A stretch of 64,000 bases of DNA from Nilaparvata lugens. Its lineage: Eukaryota > Arthropoda > Insecta > Hemiptera > Delphacidae. A program made the position numbers and the translations under genes. The stretch lies in the NCBI RefSeq assembly GCF_014356525.2, contig NC_052511.1:15299942-15363941 (forward strand), given 5' to 3'. Below the pieces are notes generated by a model that ran no database searches, had not been told where the DNA came from, and saw only the letters and a list, made by a program, of their open reading frames with translations. Positions 23,561 through 36,967 of the stretch are shown piece after piece. The first letter of the stretch is position 1, and every line of letters starts with the position of its first letter.

Positions 23561-24160
23561 TGTTCTACGCCTTTCCCTCCTCATCACCACTTTCCCCAAA
23601 TTTTCCTTCCTATCACCCAGTCAACATTCCTCCCCAGGTCAGTGGGCAGCCCTAACCCAAGGCCGAAAGGCCCTTTTTATTTTTTCCCTTCTTGACACTT
23701 ACGTAATTTTGCCAAGTGTAAAGTGTAGCGGTGCTCTACAATCGTGGAGTTTCCTTCACGGTTTGCAGAAATCCTGAGCCGAAATGGAATTGCCTTATAT
23801 TCGAGTTAAGGCGGCTCGCGAGAAGAACTCAATCCTGCTCATAAATAATGTAGACGACTTTATGAAAATGCGGATGGATTTTGGCTACTTGGTGAGGCAA
23901 CGACCGTTTCTTCTCCATCATTAACTTAAAAAAATTGAGATATTTCATTTGTCGTAATAATATATTCATCTAATCTCTCTCAGAGAATTGTGATTGTATT
24001 TCACTATGGTTGAAATTCAAAATCGATGGGCCTTCTCAGTACACAGCGACAAAAATCATATTTCATGAAGCAACGGTATCTAATAAAAAACCAAGATCTC
24101 CAAATTTTGGAGATTTTCCCATGGAATTGATGTATGGGAAGTTCCAATTTACTTTATCAG

Positions 24161-24265
24161 TGGGCAGCCACCCAGACTGCCAACACAGACTTACCCACCA
24201 TGGACTGTTACTCTAACTGACTACGTGATTAGAATTTCGTATCCTTCTCTCTCTTGTTTCCAGAT
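24161..24265 (+). repeat. Duplicated block, copy 2
   Basis: This is the second copy of the 23448-23560 block in the same orientation about 710 bases downstream, with substitutions and a small deletion. Only the outer parts are strongly alike. No terminal structure explains the duplication. Confidence 0.65.
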
Positions 24266-25057
24266 TTGATTCAATAACCAGGAAATTTGATTCTCTCAAC
24301 GTGATTTCTGAAGATGAGTCAGTGATAATTGAATGAAAAATATAGTACAATGAAAATTAATTTATTGGTGGGAATGACAATAATTCGATCGAAGCTATTA
24401 CAGCGAAACTTTTTTTCGTTTTAATTCGTTGAAACACTCTTGCAGATCACACTGCGAAGGATATTTAAATAGTTCCCATGAATCTTCTGATTCGAGTCTC
24501 TTACAAAAATAGAAAATAAATGTTTAACAAGCAGCAGTGATTAACATTATGAGACATTGTCAACTATGTTTCTGCAGATCGGAATGATGTAGTGTTTTAT
24601 AATATTGTTTCAACAAGTCAAACTCACTTTGATTAGCATTTATTGCACTAATCTACGATGTTTTATTACATAGCTGAAGTTTTTCAAATTGGATAATAAG
24701 TAGACAGATGACATTGGTGATGGACTTGGCCTTGAATGCAGCATCTATCAAAGCCATCAATCAATCTTACTTACAATGATTGATCACCCTATTACTGAAT
24801 CATCCATGCATTAGACAGGAGAATCAGTCTTTGGAACATGGGAACATGTACTATTACTTCAAATCTGTGCCTATCTGTCAATATACCTGGAAAGCTTAAA
24901 TTCAATTTCAAACCTGCAAAACATATTTGTTGCAGGCTGCACAATAATTCCGATTTTCGAGTCAATGAGTTGAGAAATTGATTGTGTCTCATATTTATGA
25001 GATCAATCGCTAAGTTTCTTATACAAGCTGAGTTGACATTCATTCGTAAGAATTTAA

Positions 25058-25275
25058 GGCTGGGGTTATACCAAACGAGCATAGAGAGCTAGAGCATGTA
25101 TTCTGGAGCATAAAACACATATATTCTGGAGCACACATCATGATAAATCATGTATCTAGAACTGTATGAATCCAATGTTAGTTCTCATGGCTTTAGAACT
25201 TTTAAACATACTTTTTCTCGATTTCTATTAATCTTTGTTCAGAACAAGCATTGGTTCGTTTGGTCTAACCCAGCC
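25058..25275. mobile_element. MITE with about 20 bp terminal inverted repeats
   Basis: The left end GGCTGGGGTTATACCAAACG faces the right end, which reads in reverse GGCTGGGTTAGACCAAACG. The flanks are TTAA (left) and TGAA (right), so a TTAA-type target duplication is possible but imperfect. The element has no coding capacity. A second inner similarity, GAGCATAGAGAGC...TTCTGG against the reverse of CAGAACAAGC, is weaker. Confidence 0.75.
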
Positions 25276-25436
25276 TGAAAATGGAATTTCAATGAATAGT
25301 TTTATGTAATTTTTTAGGATTCGTATTTGGAATTGATTAATCTCATAAATTCAAAATTGTAGTTGATAAATTTTTTGGAATCAAAATAATGTGTAAATTA
25401 AGTTATCATTTTTACATAACCTCTAGACTCTTTATT

Positions 25437-25518
25437 CCAAACTAAGGTTTAAAGCAGTTTTTGGCGAATGCCTGTTGTTTTTACCTGAATTGTATTTGTA
25501 TATGAATAAACAAATGAA
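25437..25518 (+). mobile_element. Non-LTR retroelement 3' tail with conserved hairpin loop (copy A)
   Basis: The loop GTTTTTGGCGAATGCCTGT is followed about 40 bases later by an ATGAATAAACAAATGAATAA tail. The same loop occurs at 30187-30206 (- strand) and 62348-62365. The stem in this copy is weak (AGGTTTAAAGCA against TGTTTTTACC). Confidence 0.65.
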
Positions 25519-27197
25519 TAATGGATTGGATAGAGTATGATAATAACTCAATCAATAAATGAAAGATATTATCTAATAACACAGCGTTATATAAGGCAAA
25601 ATTACGTGAATGTATTATATTATTTGGAGTACCTACATGAATTTTCGATACATGTGAAATAATGGAGGAATTCGGTAATATGTAGTTACTTAGTTGAATC
25701 GGAATGTGGGGTCCATGATATTTTGGGTGAGAAAAAATACAGGAACACAATTTGGGTGTCTATTACCAACTGTTTTTAGGAGATTACTTTGTTAAAAATG
25801 CATGACCTTCATGCATAATAACACAGAACAAATAGCCTGGCCAGTATCGGATGGCACAAGTAGAATATGAGAAAGGAGCAAGAAACAGTCAAACATCACA
25901 AAAACCAACCGCAAACACCTGGAATCTATACTCTGGTACAACATTCAAGGTCACTTTGCATACTACTATACATAACACAAAACTCTTGTGATTTAAAAGT
26001 CAACACGCTCAGCTGAAACAGCTTAATAATAGGTTACATCAAGTATTCAATTATAAGACTTGGAAAAAATCAAGATTGAATGACATTATTTGAGGTATAT
26101 CAACGCCTAGACATAACATAAGTTTTTCATTGACTTTTTCACGTCTACTTGAGTTTTTGGTTGCGTGATGGATACGCCCACTTATATCAGAGCGTTTCGT
26201 GAGAGCGCCGCTCCATTTTGACGTTCAATGTTGAAACGCGAGAAGAGTTCATGACAGGGGGGGAAAAAGTCTCTTGACTAATCTACGTTTATCTAAATCT
26301 GTTTATCCTACACATACTGTGCTTATTAACAAATTTGTACACTCAACTGAAGCCTGAAGTGGATTCCAAATTTTGCATGTTTAAATTTAGAGATCTAAAA
26401 GTAATTGAGAATGAGAATTAAAAAATATTTCACTTCTTATTCAAATCACAGCAGATTGTACACTTCAACCTGAATTGAATTCAAAGTTTTTAAAAATGTC
26501 AAGTTGGAATGAAAACATAAAAGTGATGCCTTGAAGCAAGCCTTGAAAATGTATTATAATTAAAAATTTGTATTTTGGCTGTAGGACATGATTTTATATT
26601 TTTGGGTGTATTCCCCCTCCCACCACTACTAAATTCGAAAATTCCTAAGGAATCCTGTTCATAATGAATTATTGTTCTTTTACGTGATGTGTAATTTTTT
26701 GTCTATACTAGAAAAATATCCAAGTTGTATAGGGTAGAAGTGGTGGGTTTGCATAATTTTTAAAACCCCTTAAAAAATACCCATTTTATGAAAATTAGTA
26801 GCTCCGGAGCCAAAAATGGTAGAATCCTGCGCGACCACTCAATTTATTGTAAATTTTATTTTCTTCAACTCTGTTGAGAATGATTTTCTTGAGAAACTCA
26901 AGGTTTAAGAGATAAAATGGTTTCATTGAGAAAAGTCCGAAATTTTAGGTGTTTTTGTGGGTTTTGGGGGTGAAGCCTCCCTGTGGCGTGTCATCAAATT
27001 TAATATTCGAATTCAGCGCCCCAAAATACATATAGAACCATCGGGATAAATTCTTTTGGGGCTGTTTCCTTAAAAACGACCATTTGCCTGACTATCTGGT
27101 ATAGAGCAGCAGAACAGAATGTAATAAGGCAAACTTTATAATTTAGATTAAGTAATAAGGCAATATAATATAATATAAGATATTGAGAAACAAAACT
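25519..27197. other. Noncoding stretch
   Basis: I see no gene and no clear element boundaries. A minus-strand open frame (25481-25750) overlapping the preceding tail is AT-driven. GC rises locally near 26170-26260 without a recognisable exon. Confidence 0.4.
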
Positions 27198-27797
27198 GGA
27201 AACCTACTCAAATTGAAAATACTACTTTACTATGACTTTAAAAATCTGGTCCACCATCTTGGATCCGACATTTCAAAAGCAACTTCACTTTTTTAAATAG
27301 GAAGGTGGTCATGCGATACATGATTTCGATACGGAAATTCAAGAAAAAATTAATGGCGAAAACCGCATATTGATATCTCAAACCGTTTGGAAGATATCAC
27401 ATTATTAATCAATACCATGCAAATCAGAAATGAAATATATAAGTGGTATTGATCAATATATCTTCCAAATTGTTTGAGTTATGAATGTATGGTATCCGCC
27501 ATTCATTTTGTGTTGAAATTCCATATCAAAATCATGTATCGCATGACCACCTACCTACTATCGGATGGGAACGTTAAATTGTCGGTTCCGGCTGAAGTAT
27601 GACAGTCGTAAGACCCTTTGACGGCTTAAATTATATATTCAGGCGGTGGGACCTTCCCGCAAGGGACTCCCCACCAACAAAAGCCATACGAATTTACTTT
27701 TTACCTACCTACTTAAAAAAATAAAGTTTCAAAATGGCGGTTCCAAGATGGCGGACCAGATTTTTAAAGTAGTATTTTCAATTTGAGTAGGATTCCC
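27198..27797. mobile_element. Foldback element, with a nested insertion in its right arm
   Basis: The left arm starts with CCTACTCAAATTGAAAATAC and includes AAAAATCTGGTCC. The right arm read in reverse gives the same phrases and ends near 27797. The inner parts GGTGGTCATGCGATACATGA (left) and its complement (27528-27550) also pair. Only the right arm carries an extra 143 bp (27560-27702). The centre lies near 27420. No transposase is present. Confidence 0.85.
27560..27702 (+). mobile_element. Short retroelement insert with an 11 bp target-site duplication
   Basis: The insert begins ATCGGATGGGAACGTTAAAT and contains GTCGGTTCCGGCTG and GGCGGTGGGACCTTCCCGC. It is bounded by ACCTACCTACT at 27549-27559 and 27703-27713. 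The opposite foldback arm lacks it, so the empty site is directly visible. Its GC-rich body differs from the host element. The phrase resembles short non-LTR or SINE tails of insects; its family is not certain. Confidence 0.75.
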
Positions 27798-28194
27798 AAT
27801 CACACCTACCATCAAATTATTTTTGTGTATGAGATATTAAGCAGTTCTCGGACTTTTCACCCACCCTGTGTAGTGAAAATAATAGTAAAAATTGAGGGGA
27901 CATCTTAGTGCTCACATAGATACTTACCATTGTACTTGTATTATAGACTATTGTACTGTATATAGATCTGTTAACCTTGGCTACTGGCATCTGGCTCTTT
28001 GCACATACACACACCCACACACACATCGAAGACCTCTCTGTTAATGAAGCTATCTGCTACACCTGTTTCTGTCATCATCTTCTTGCGAGGCTTTGTCCTT
28101 TGCAACTGAAGCGAAGAAGGGCAAAAGCAGACTCACACTTTGTCAGGGGAGGAAACACGTGTTGGCTGGGAGACAGATAGCAGAGAGCATTATT

Positions 28195-28325
28195 ATATTG
28201 TTTAACAGGGGTACTTGGGTGAGGGGTTAAAAGGGGGGTCGAAGATGTGGTTGAAGGGGGTGGAAGGGTGTAGAGGAGGGTACAGGGGGTAGAGGGCGAA
28301 AGTGTTGGTTGAACCGACAAGGGTT
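28195..28325 (+). repeat. G-rich tract with many GGG runs
   Basis: The + strand has repeated G runs (GGGG, GGGGGG, GGGGG, GGG) separated by short spacers between 28204 and 28300, enough for one or more potential G-quadruplexes. It is flanked by GA-rich sequence to about 28480 and a TGACGTCA at 28487-28494. I see no coding exon. Confidence 0.7.
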
Positions 28326-28646
28326 CACAGACCAGGAAACTGAACCCAAACCACTGGCCTTGCAAAGATGTTGGACGGCGACATTTCGAGGAGGCTAGAT
28401 GCGCCAAGAATGTGCTGTGAGGGAGAAGAAGGCGGAGAGAGAAAGATTCTGGTAACGAGAGGAGGAGAGAGTGAGAGAGAAGGTTGTGACGTCAGTTGAA
28501 CCAGCTTGAGAAAGTGATGATGATGATGATGAGAAGTAATAAATGTTTATGTTTCTTGATATATAACTGCTTGGTAAGAGAAGGTTGTAATAAAGAGTGT
28601 GGGATGAAAAGTCTATATTGGGTGAGATAGTTATTTGTATATCTAG

Positions 28647-29335
28647 AGTGAAAAGTACTGTTTTTTCTCCCTGAGGGAAAAGTTTGAAGCCCGAGGTGAA
28701 GCCGAGAGCAAAAATTTTCCTGAGGGAGAAAAAACATTTTTCCTCCGCCTACATTTTTATAAAAACTTCAATTGAAATTATTTTTAAAAACTTACATGAC
28801 CAAACAATGTGTTACAACATAAGTTAAAATGTAAAAAGAAATAGCTGGCTTGTAATCACAGTTCTCCGCCGACAGCGCTATCTGTCGGCAAAAGTTGTAA
28901 CAACAATTGCCGCCACAGCTACAGCTATGATGAAGTTCCTGTTACAAATTTGATTAGTTGATGAGGAATATTCGTTGGCTGGTATTTTGAATAACATGGA
29001 ATAAAAAAAAATTACATTTTTTTAGTATAGTGATATGAAGTTTGTAATAAGTTTAGTATACAAGCATAAATTTCATATATTGATCAAATGTCTGGTTGAG
29101 GTATTGAATTTAGTTGGTTTAATGACTACTCTATATGCTTCCTCATCTGAGCTTAGACCTTCTAACCTATTACAATGTAAGTTTTTAAAATAGAGATGCT
29201 TCCCATGCTATTTAAATGGAGTCACTTTTCCTCCCTGGGGAGTTTTTTTGTTTTTTAGTACCGAGAGCGAAAAAGTGACATTTTAGCATTATGTTTCAGG
29301 GAGTAAAGTAAGTACTTTTTACAGTAGGTGGAGAA
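28647..29335. mobile_element. Composite inverted-repeat element with internal hairpins
   Basis: The left end AAAAGTACTGTTTTTTCTCC then CTGAGGG faces a right end that reads in reverse AAAAAGTACTTACTTTACTC then CCTGAAAC. Within the left part, TTTTCTCCCTGAGGGAAAA and TTTTCCTGAGGGAGAAAA (28669-28735) form a nested inverted pair. A perfect hairpin GCCGACAG-CGCTAT-CTGTCGGC lies at 28868-28889. The boundaries are approximate and no protein is encoded. Confidence 0.5.
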
Positions 29336-30104
29336 AAAATATTAAACAATAAATATATAATGATAGGGAAGAGTAATTGACAAGAAATGATTGGATAAGG
29401 AGAAAAAGTGAGGGTGACTGTTATAACCATAGAAAAAAATTGGAAAGAAATAACTGAAAAATATAAAAAATGAATAAAATATTAATATAGTTATTGATGG
29501 GAGAAGGAAGGAAGAATAATAAAAAGTCAATGTATTTGGGAATGAGAAGAGAGAATTAGAAAAAGGACTGTTTTGAAAAATGATTAAGAATATTTAACTC
29601 GAAAGTTGGAGGTTGATGGGATAACGGTGACGTTAGAAAAAGTAGGATAATATCAATAATAATTATTGAAAAATGAGAAAACAGGTAGTGAATCAAAGTA
29701 ATGAAGTAGTGGTAAAAATTATGTGAAAGAGACAGTTGAAGATAAAAGATACTCGAAGGTAGAATGGAACGAGGGAAAAGTGTGAGGAAAAGAAGAATAA
29801 ATAATAATTACTGAACGGGCGTTGAAATGATGGAGGTTTTGATGGATCAGAATTTTGAAAAGGATCGGAGAAGCCTTTACAATCAAAGGAAGAAATAATC
29901 CTCATGTGAATGAATGCGATTTGAACTATTTTATAATATTAAGATATCCACCATAGATGAAAGAAGTTGAAGTTATACATTGTTCATCTATGGTTGTATC
30001 TAGGGATCTCATTATTGTATTGTTGTCATTGAGTATATCATATTATTATGGTTGTATAAGGAAGAAGAGGATTGATTAATTGATTACTTCATTTATGTAG
30101 ATTA

Positions 30105-30245
30105 CAATATATACTGGCTTATACACTTATTTATAAATTGATAAATACAATATCATTCTCAACTATTAATGATTGGGAAAGGAACAACAGGCTTGAAGCC
30201 CAAAACTGTTCCTTTCTCAAATTTAGATAGAAATTGTCCAAAAAT
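30105..30245 (-). mobile_element. Non-LTR retroelement 3' tail with conserved hairpin loop (copy B)
   Basis: On the - strand this reads ATTTGAGAAAGGAACA, the loop GTTTTGGGCTTCAAGCCTGT, then TGTTCCTTTCCCAAT, then an AT-rich tail. The + strand arms are at 30172-30186 and 30207-30222. The loop matches copies at 25 kb and 62 kb, while the stem sequence differs but still pairs. Confidence 0.7.
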
Positions 30246-33200
30246 AGGCTATGTTTTACACTTCATGATTTTTGTCCAATTTTGAGTCTTATATATATGA
30301 ATTAAGAATTATAATTTAGAATAGTTGAAAACCAAATAAAATAAGAATACTTCACTAAATCACTACTGATAACTGAAAAATACTGTATTAATAATTGAAA
30401 ATTTTAAAACTATAAAAGAAACCGAACTTACTCTCATCATTGTAGTGCATAATAGCTTATTTATAGTAGCTTACAATACAGCAAAACTATGGATGGATTT
30501 ACATAACATAGACTGAGAAAATAATTATTGAACTGTAAATGATATGAAAAAAGCAATTTGTATTAACTATAGATTATAATGTTGTTCATCTACATTAATT
30601 AGCGTAGCTTTGAACATATCAATGTCCATTCTTCGGAAAGAATATTCAAAATATCCCTCCCACTAATCCTCTACCTAACACAGGATGGGAGGGAGAAAGA
30701 GGAGATCATCAAGAAGAGAAGTGTAAGTAGTTAGCTGGTTGATGTAAGACATTGGTGCGCCAATTTGCGCTGCTTTTAGTAACCTTCATGGCTTGGAAAA
30801 GCCTCCTCCCCACTCCTCCCAACTGCCATTAGTTACCCACTCATTTCATGTGAGCGTATCTCCCCCTCCCCAACTTCCAACATCACATTTGGAGCGATAC
30901 AAATGTAAAGACGTAGCAGACAATAGTGCTCTAACTACGAGGCTGCTCCTTTGGAAGTCACTATGCCTTCCCACTACACAGACGTCTGAGAGTGTCATCT
31001 CAGATGGTTTTTGGAACAACCCGGTGTCGTGTCGTTGACAGAGCCCTCTCCACTGTTAAATACCTCCCATTGTTAGGCTCGGTTATACGTGAATTCCTCT
31101 GTCCATCGCCGCTCGCTATACTGTCAACTTAATTGCACTTTTTCCCCCCTATCAACAACGTCAGCGCATCGGAACTACAACAACATCAGATAGCGGACTC
31201 CACATCTTTCACTGCCCAACATAATATGCGGCTTGATTGTCGGAGTAATTTAGGTGAGGAGACGGAATGAGGTATTCTAGGCAAAATGTTTTGATAAGAA
31301 AAATATGTAAAATTAACTTCAAAAAGTGAAAAGTTTAGATAATAATAATAATACTGAGTGTGAAGCATACATTAGCTCTTAGGCTTGTGCGTGGGTAATG
31401 AGTGAGGGATGATGATGAGAGATGACGACTACTTTTTAGATAGTCGGGACCGACGGATAATCGTTTCCTCCGAAAGACGGAGTGTGGAGTGGAGTGGAAG
31501 GAGATTGCGTACCATCTCTCTATTCACAATGCTTTTAGGGATGTGGGAGGAAAGTAAAATTTTTCTGCTCCAAACTTCAGAGATACTTTGATGTGGGAAA
31601 TCAAGCAGCCTTAAAATTGATTTATGTGTTGCAATTTGAATGGAATGGACAAGTCAGTAGAGTCAGTTCTCTTACTGCTCCAATAAATTTTCACCTGTAA
31701 TGCGAAATCAAACAATAAATACTGCTCATTGAATTGAATTTAATTCATTGCCAAGAATCACATACAAATACTTGTACAATACCAGAGTATACAATATACG
31801 ACTACCTACAGTCAATTTACATTGACTGTAACTTGCACAAAAATAATTATCAATGTAATATTTGGCAGTGCCAACATAAGATTCCAATAATTACCACAAC
31901 TTCATTTGATCATGGTTTAGCGTTGGAAGTGAAATTCTCATAGAAGTATAATGAACACAATAAATATCTACTGTTTGATCATCGATTTAAAATTCCTGTT
32001 CATCGAGGGATTTCAAATACTTTTCCAAAGATAAATCAATTTGATTCAACTATGCTAATTTTCAAGGATAACAGACTAATTCACCATTAAGAAGGTTTAA
32101 AACTTATTAAGCATTATATGAGCTAAAGGAGATAATTGTAAAATCATGCATGGATTGAAAGAACCCAACATTTACATTGATGAACTGTAGAGAAATAGTG
32201 GGTGAATAATTTTTATTTGCTATGAAAAACTCTTACAAGAAACTGCATTAACTCTGAATAGATATGTAACTCAACTCTTGTTGGTGGATGTACTCCACAA
32301 GTCTACTGAATGAGCTTAGCAACTAGTTCGGTTCTGCGTCGGAGAGAGCCAAATAAAGAGAGAGAGAGAGAACCGAGAGTAACTCAATAAGATATTAGAT
32401 AGATCAGAGAAAGATAGCAAAAGGAAGAGATAGAAAATTCTATTCAGAGAGTAAAGAAATGGCAGTGATTAGCTTGTAAGAGTAGAATAAGTAGTTGAGA
32501 AATGTAAGTATAAGTGAGGAGGCAAATAGAGTCTTGGGTTATTGAGAGAGTACGTAGAGGAGTAAATAAGTAGAAGAGAGAACGTAAGTTTAGAAAGAGA
32601 GAGATCAGAGTAAGTTGTTGAGAGTAGTTCAAATCTCTTGATTTGCGATGAAGAGAAGGTGGAGTAAGTTGGTTAAGAGATAGAGTGAGAGTAGGGTAAG
32701 TTAGTTCATAGATAGAATGAGAGAGTGTGAGTGGAGAGAGGGGGAAGTAAGAGGCAAAGCAAACGCTGGCCTGAGTCTAAACGTAAGCCTGAGCTGCTCT
32801 AAATGCGTAATAATGTGAGCCTAGTGAGGTGTTGATGATCAAGGGTCGCTGCGAGCCCCATAGCAGCCGCAAACTCACCTATTTTGCATTTAATTAATTG
32901 TGACCGACATCACCAATCGGCGAATCCCTGGCCGAAACTAATTCGCCATTCATGCTATAGTTGAGCACTAGAGGCTGCAGCACTTCCAAGCCGCGTAAAT
33001 AGGAGTAAATCATGCATTATAACTTGCTCACGTGCTAACGAGTTCAGGGGGTTCATCAATGTCATTCATATTTCCATGAAGTTCGGGGAGGGTGATTTGT
33101 GGCAAAAATGAATGACAAAGAAAAGAAGGGTAAATATAACGGAAGATGGGAAACAACAGAAAAGCAAGCGAGACAGAGAGTTGAGATAGGAGATTAGAAC

Positions 33201-35634
33201 AAATAGAAGAGACAAGGAAAGAAATGGAAAGGGTAAAACATGATAATAGTAGAAACTTGAGTAGAACTTCGATAATTTTTCAAGTAAACTGTATATGAGC
33301 TTTAAAGACTCTGCCTGTAAAGTTGGAGCAGTCATTATTTTAATAGTAGTTGGAGACGCTGCACGGGTTATGGGTTTGATTCCCATTCAGTACTGCTTTT
33401 ACTTGTATGATCACTTCCTTATTAAACACGCACAGGTAATGTACGAGTACATTTGTGGACATCATCATCGAAAAGTATGTGGAGAATGCCATAATATGAT
33501 AAGCAAATCCTTATGCATTGAAGCATAGATTTCTTACAAGTTTGTAAGAAATCAAAGTCCAAGTTCACTTTTTCATTAACAAGTTTCATCGAAAATCATC
33601 CTATGAGCATCTCAATACCTTTCGCCAACTTGTAATTATCAGTAGTTCAGAGAACTTGATATAATATTCTGAAATCGAATACTGATCTAGGATCTAGTGG
33701 CTGGATCTCCTGAGATCTATTAGATATCCATAGGTTGTTGATGAAGGGATTCCAATGAAAGTTCTATCTGCAGAAGAAAGTTGTTATGTATGATACAAGT
33801 TCATAATCGAAACTGCTCACTTCACTAATTGGCGTTTATCTCTTCCGTTAAAAACCTGTTGAATTAGTGGGAGATCAACTAAACTGACTGATTTGCTGAT
33901 GATCATACAAGAAAAACGGGTCCATTTTGCAAAAAAAAAAATTCTCTTGATGATATTTTGCAACATTTGTATAATCTTGAATAATCATGTTATGTAGATG
34001 GGAAAGTGGACTTGTAAATAATTACTACACTTCCAGGATCATGTATTTTTAGCAGCTGTTTCCTCTCAATAATATGTTCAAGGTAGCTCACTATTTATTG
34101 ATCCGATTTGAAAACTTGAAACTCTTGAACCTGGAACTGGAATCAAGTTCAGCTTCAGCTTGGAGTGAACTTGAAAGTGAAATTGAATCAAACCTGTTCA
34201 TAGACGTTGTGGCATTTTAATGAAGTTTATACATCTTCATTTTCGAATCTTCTGCGATAGTTTCAATGTTGTTGACTGCATATTGCATTCACTGTTTTGC
34301 ATTTTGAAAGACGCGAATGAATATTCATATTTCCCCTGATAGGAATTGTTTCATGCCGATTCCATGATAATTATTCGAGAATGTTTGAGAATCTCTACCG
34401 ACAGTTTCAAGATTTGAATTTTAAAATTCTCTCTGAAATGAGCTGTGGAAAGAAAAGTCATTATGTGCAATCACAAATTTGAAGACTCTTCTCATCCAAA
34501 TCATTTCTAAGTTTTGATATAGTTAAACATTAGTATTAAACATGAGTACAATATCAACGTTAGTATTAATGGATTAGGAATCAACGTTATTTTGATATAA
34601 CTGAATCATGAATGATAAATCTTATTATTCTAGCTTACTATTCGCAAACAGTGTCATAACATTTCATCCAGGAAAGAATTAATTAACAGTTAATACAATC
34701 AATGAATACATTTCAAATATTTAACTGGATTATAATATTGACATTTAAAGTATGAACACCTTGATCTTCCACATTAGATAATTATATGAAGGCGAAAACT
34801 CCTGTTTATAGTGTACGATATGAATACGAGACTCCAGTTCTCTACGATTTCAATTATTATAGGCTTACTATTGCACAATAGGTATTAAAACCGAAAATTA
34901 TAAGTCAATTATCAAAATGATTGATCTAGTGGGTGCCGTTATGCACTCTATTCAATTTTGCAACTGGCATTGACCTATTACTATAACAACTAAGCAATCA
35001 CTTTCTATCAACGGTTCAATCAAAATAAAATGCATTCACCTCGTATGAACTCCATATTAAAAATGTAACCTTCATTCTGAGTATGCCAAATATTTGCACT
35101 ATTAGAAAATCTGCATTCAGAGTGCTTTTTAGCGGTGATTCACTAGATCATTATTGTTCTGGCTTGAGTTACGGTACCATTTTTGCATTGGCATCATTTT
35201 TCATGTAACAAGATTTGATAATCTAGTTGAACAAGTCTCATGTAAGATCCTAATCTCATTTGATGAATAATTCTAATAGTAAAGATAAGTTCTAGTGACT
35301 TTTAAATAAAGCTAATCTGCATGATTAACTTGATATGCCCAATAAATACTCCAGATAGATCTAGCAGCCCTGCCGTAGTATGTATAAAAGATACTAAAGG
35401 CATTATCACGTTGCCAGGAACCATTATATTCTGAGTCTCAATGTCGTTGAAGGGGAATAGTTGTTTAACGAGGCTTTACTAGCATCAGGTAATCCTAGCT
35501 AATCCTAGTTCCTTGTTCCCAGATTCTAATATATCGTGACATAAATGTGCTATGCAGCAAAAACTCCGTACAAATGACAACCGAAATTAACAGACTCTTT
35601 CAGGTGTATTTTATTCCACTCGAGTGTTCTTGAC

Positions 35635-35734
35635 AGAGATCTCCACTCCTATGTCATATGGTCACATTCCTTCAATTTTAAAATAGAGATCTCCACTCCC
35701 ATATCATATGGTCACATTCCTTCAATTCTAAAAC
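35635..35734 (+). repeat. 50 bp tandem duplication
   Basis: Two adjacent 50-base units start AGAGATCTCCACTCC at 35635 and 35685, and each contains CATATGGTCACATTCCTTCA. They differ at only a few positions, so the duplication looks fairly recent. It is not in a gene. Confidence 0.9.
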
Positions 35735-36710
35735 CTTGCTCCCTCTATTGCAGAAATTAATATGTAATTCATGATCACATTGAGAATATATTTCCTCTCA
35801 TAAATCTGGGTCAGTGAATGCATTGAGTATCCATTACTGTCCGAATTGTGGTCATCGGACTCCAATATTAGAAGTGATGTTAGAGACAAGTGTCCCACAT
35901 TTCTAATGCAAAGCTCAATTCTTACCCAAGAGATAACTGTAATTTGAAAGTCAATACTAACAGAGACACGTAGATAAGTTTCTTTTTAGCTTCTGGTGCA
36001 TCGTCTGTAGCAGTGTCAAGTGAAGTAAACCATATGAATATTAGTTTTTTTTAATTGCTTGTCTCACTGTCTGAATTAAAATTTTACAAGATTCTTGTTC
36101 AAATTTGTCCTGGATAGGTTAAAATATACGAACTACAAAAATCCTGTATAGCTTTCAAATACTGAAGAAGTACTCAATGTGGATAATTCCGGTTACCATA
36201 GCCATAGAAGAACTATTCTTCAGTTTATTCATGCCTCACAACTTGATCATTGGAAGGCTCACAATGCACCTACAATAATTTCAGTAGAGTTCTGAATTAT
36301 ATCTTAAGAGCTTCCTAAATGTGAGAGATTCACTGAAATCTCTGAAAGGCATAAAGGGTCACAAAATGTCAAATTATTTCTCAAGCGATATATGTCAAAC
36401 AAAACCATCAATTTTTATCAATATTATGATCACTGCAACCTTTTGGAAATGTCTTTCATGTTGCAACTTTCATGGAGCTTGCACCACTTCAAACTGGTTT
36501 CGACTGTTCTAATGAATCATCTTCAGCTCGTTAAGTTTGAGTATACGAGTATTCTGTAATCAGCCGTCACCTATTGCCACACAAAAATTGGAAAGTAGCA
36601 TTAGCATTTGTGTCCAACTTCAATGAACAACACATGGTTGCTGAAAGGGCAAAGAAGATAGGGCAAAGAAAGACGTAAAGATATTTATTTCCAAAAGAAA
36701 TTCCGTTTAC

Positions 36711-36749
36711 AAAATAAAAATCCTATGTATTAAATAGGATTTTTATTTT
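36711..36749. repeat. 15 bp perfect inverted repeat
   Basis: AAAATAAAAATCCTA (36711-36725) pairs with TAGGATTTTTATTTT (36735-36749) around a 9-base loop. The run of T after it makes it look like a terminator, but in this genome it is more likely a MITE remnant. Confidence 0.7.
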
Positions 36750-36967
36750 TTATGATTTTTTTAATTCAAACAACAACTAAAACATAAAACAATATTATGA
36801 ATACACAAGGCACAATAGTCTGCATGTGCGAAAATGCTCGTGTGCAAACCATAGATACATACTCAGATTTGACAAGAAGAAAAATACTCTTGCATTTGTG
36901 TGATCTACGAGGGATTATATGAATCTCTCTATATTATTTTTCGATGATTCTCTCCTCGGCTACAATC

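Noticed and set aside
33295..33528. Possible SINE with GGTTTGATTCCC and open frames on both strands
   Set aside because: B-box-like match is imperfect, no second copy in the window and no tail, so not supported.
36735..36760. Rho-independent terminator-like hairpin plus T run
   Set aside because: The genome is eukaryotic, so the bacterial interpretation does not apply; it is treated as an inverted repeat.
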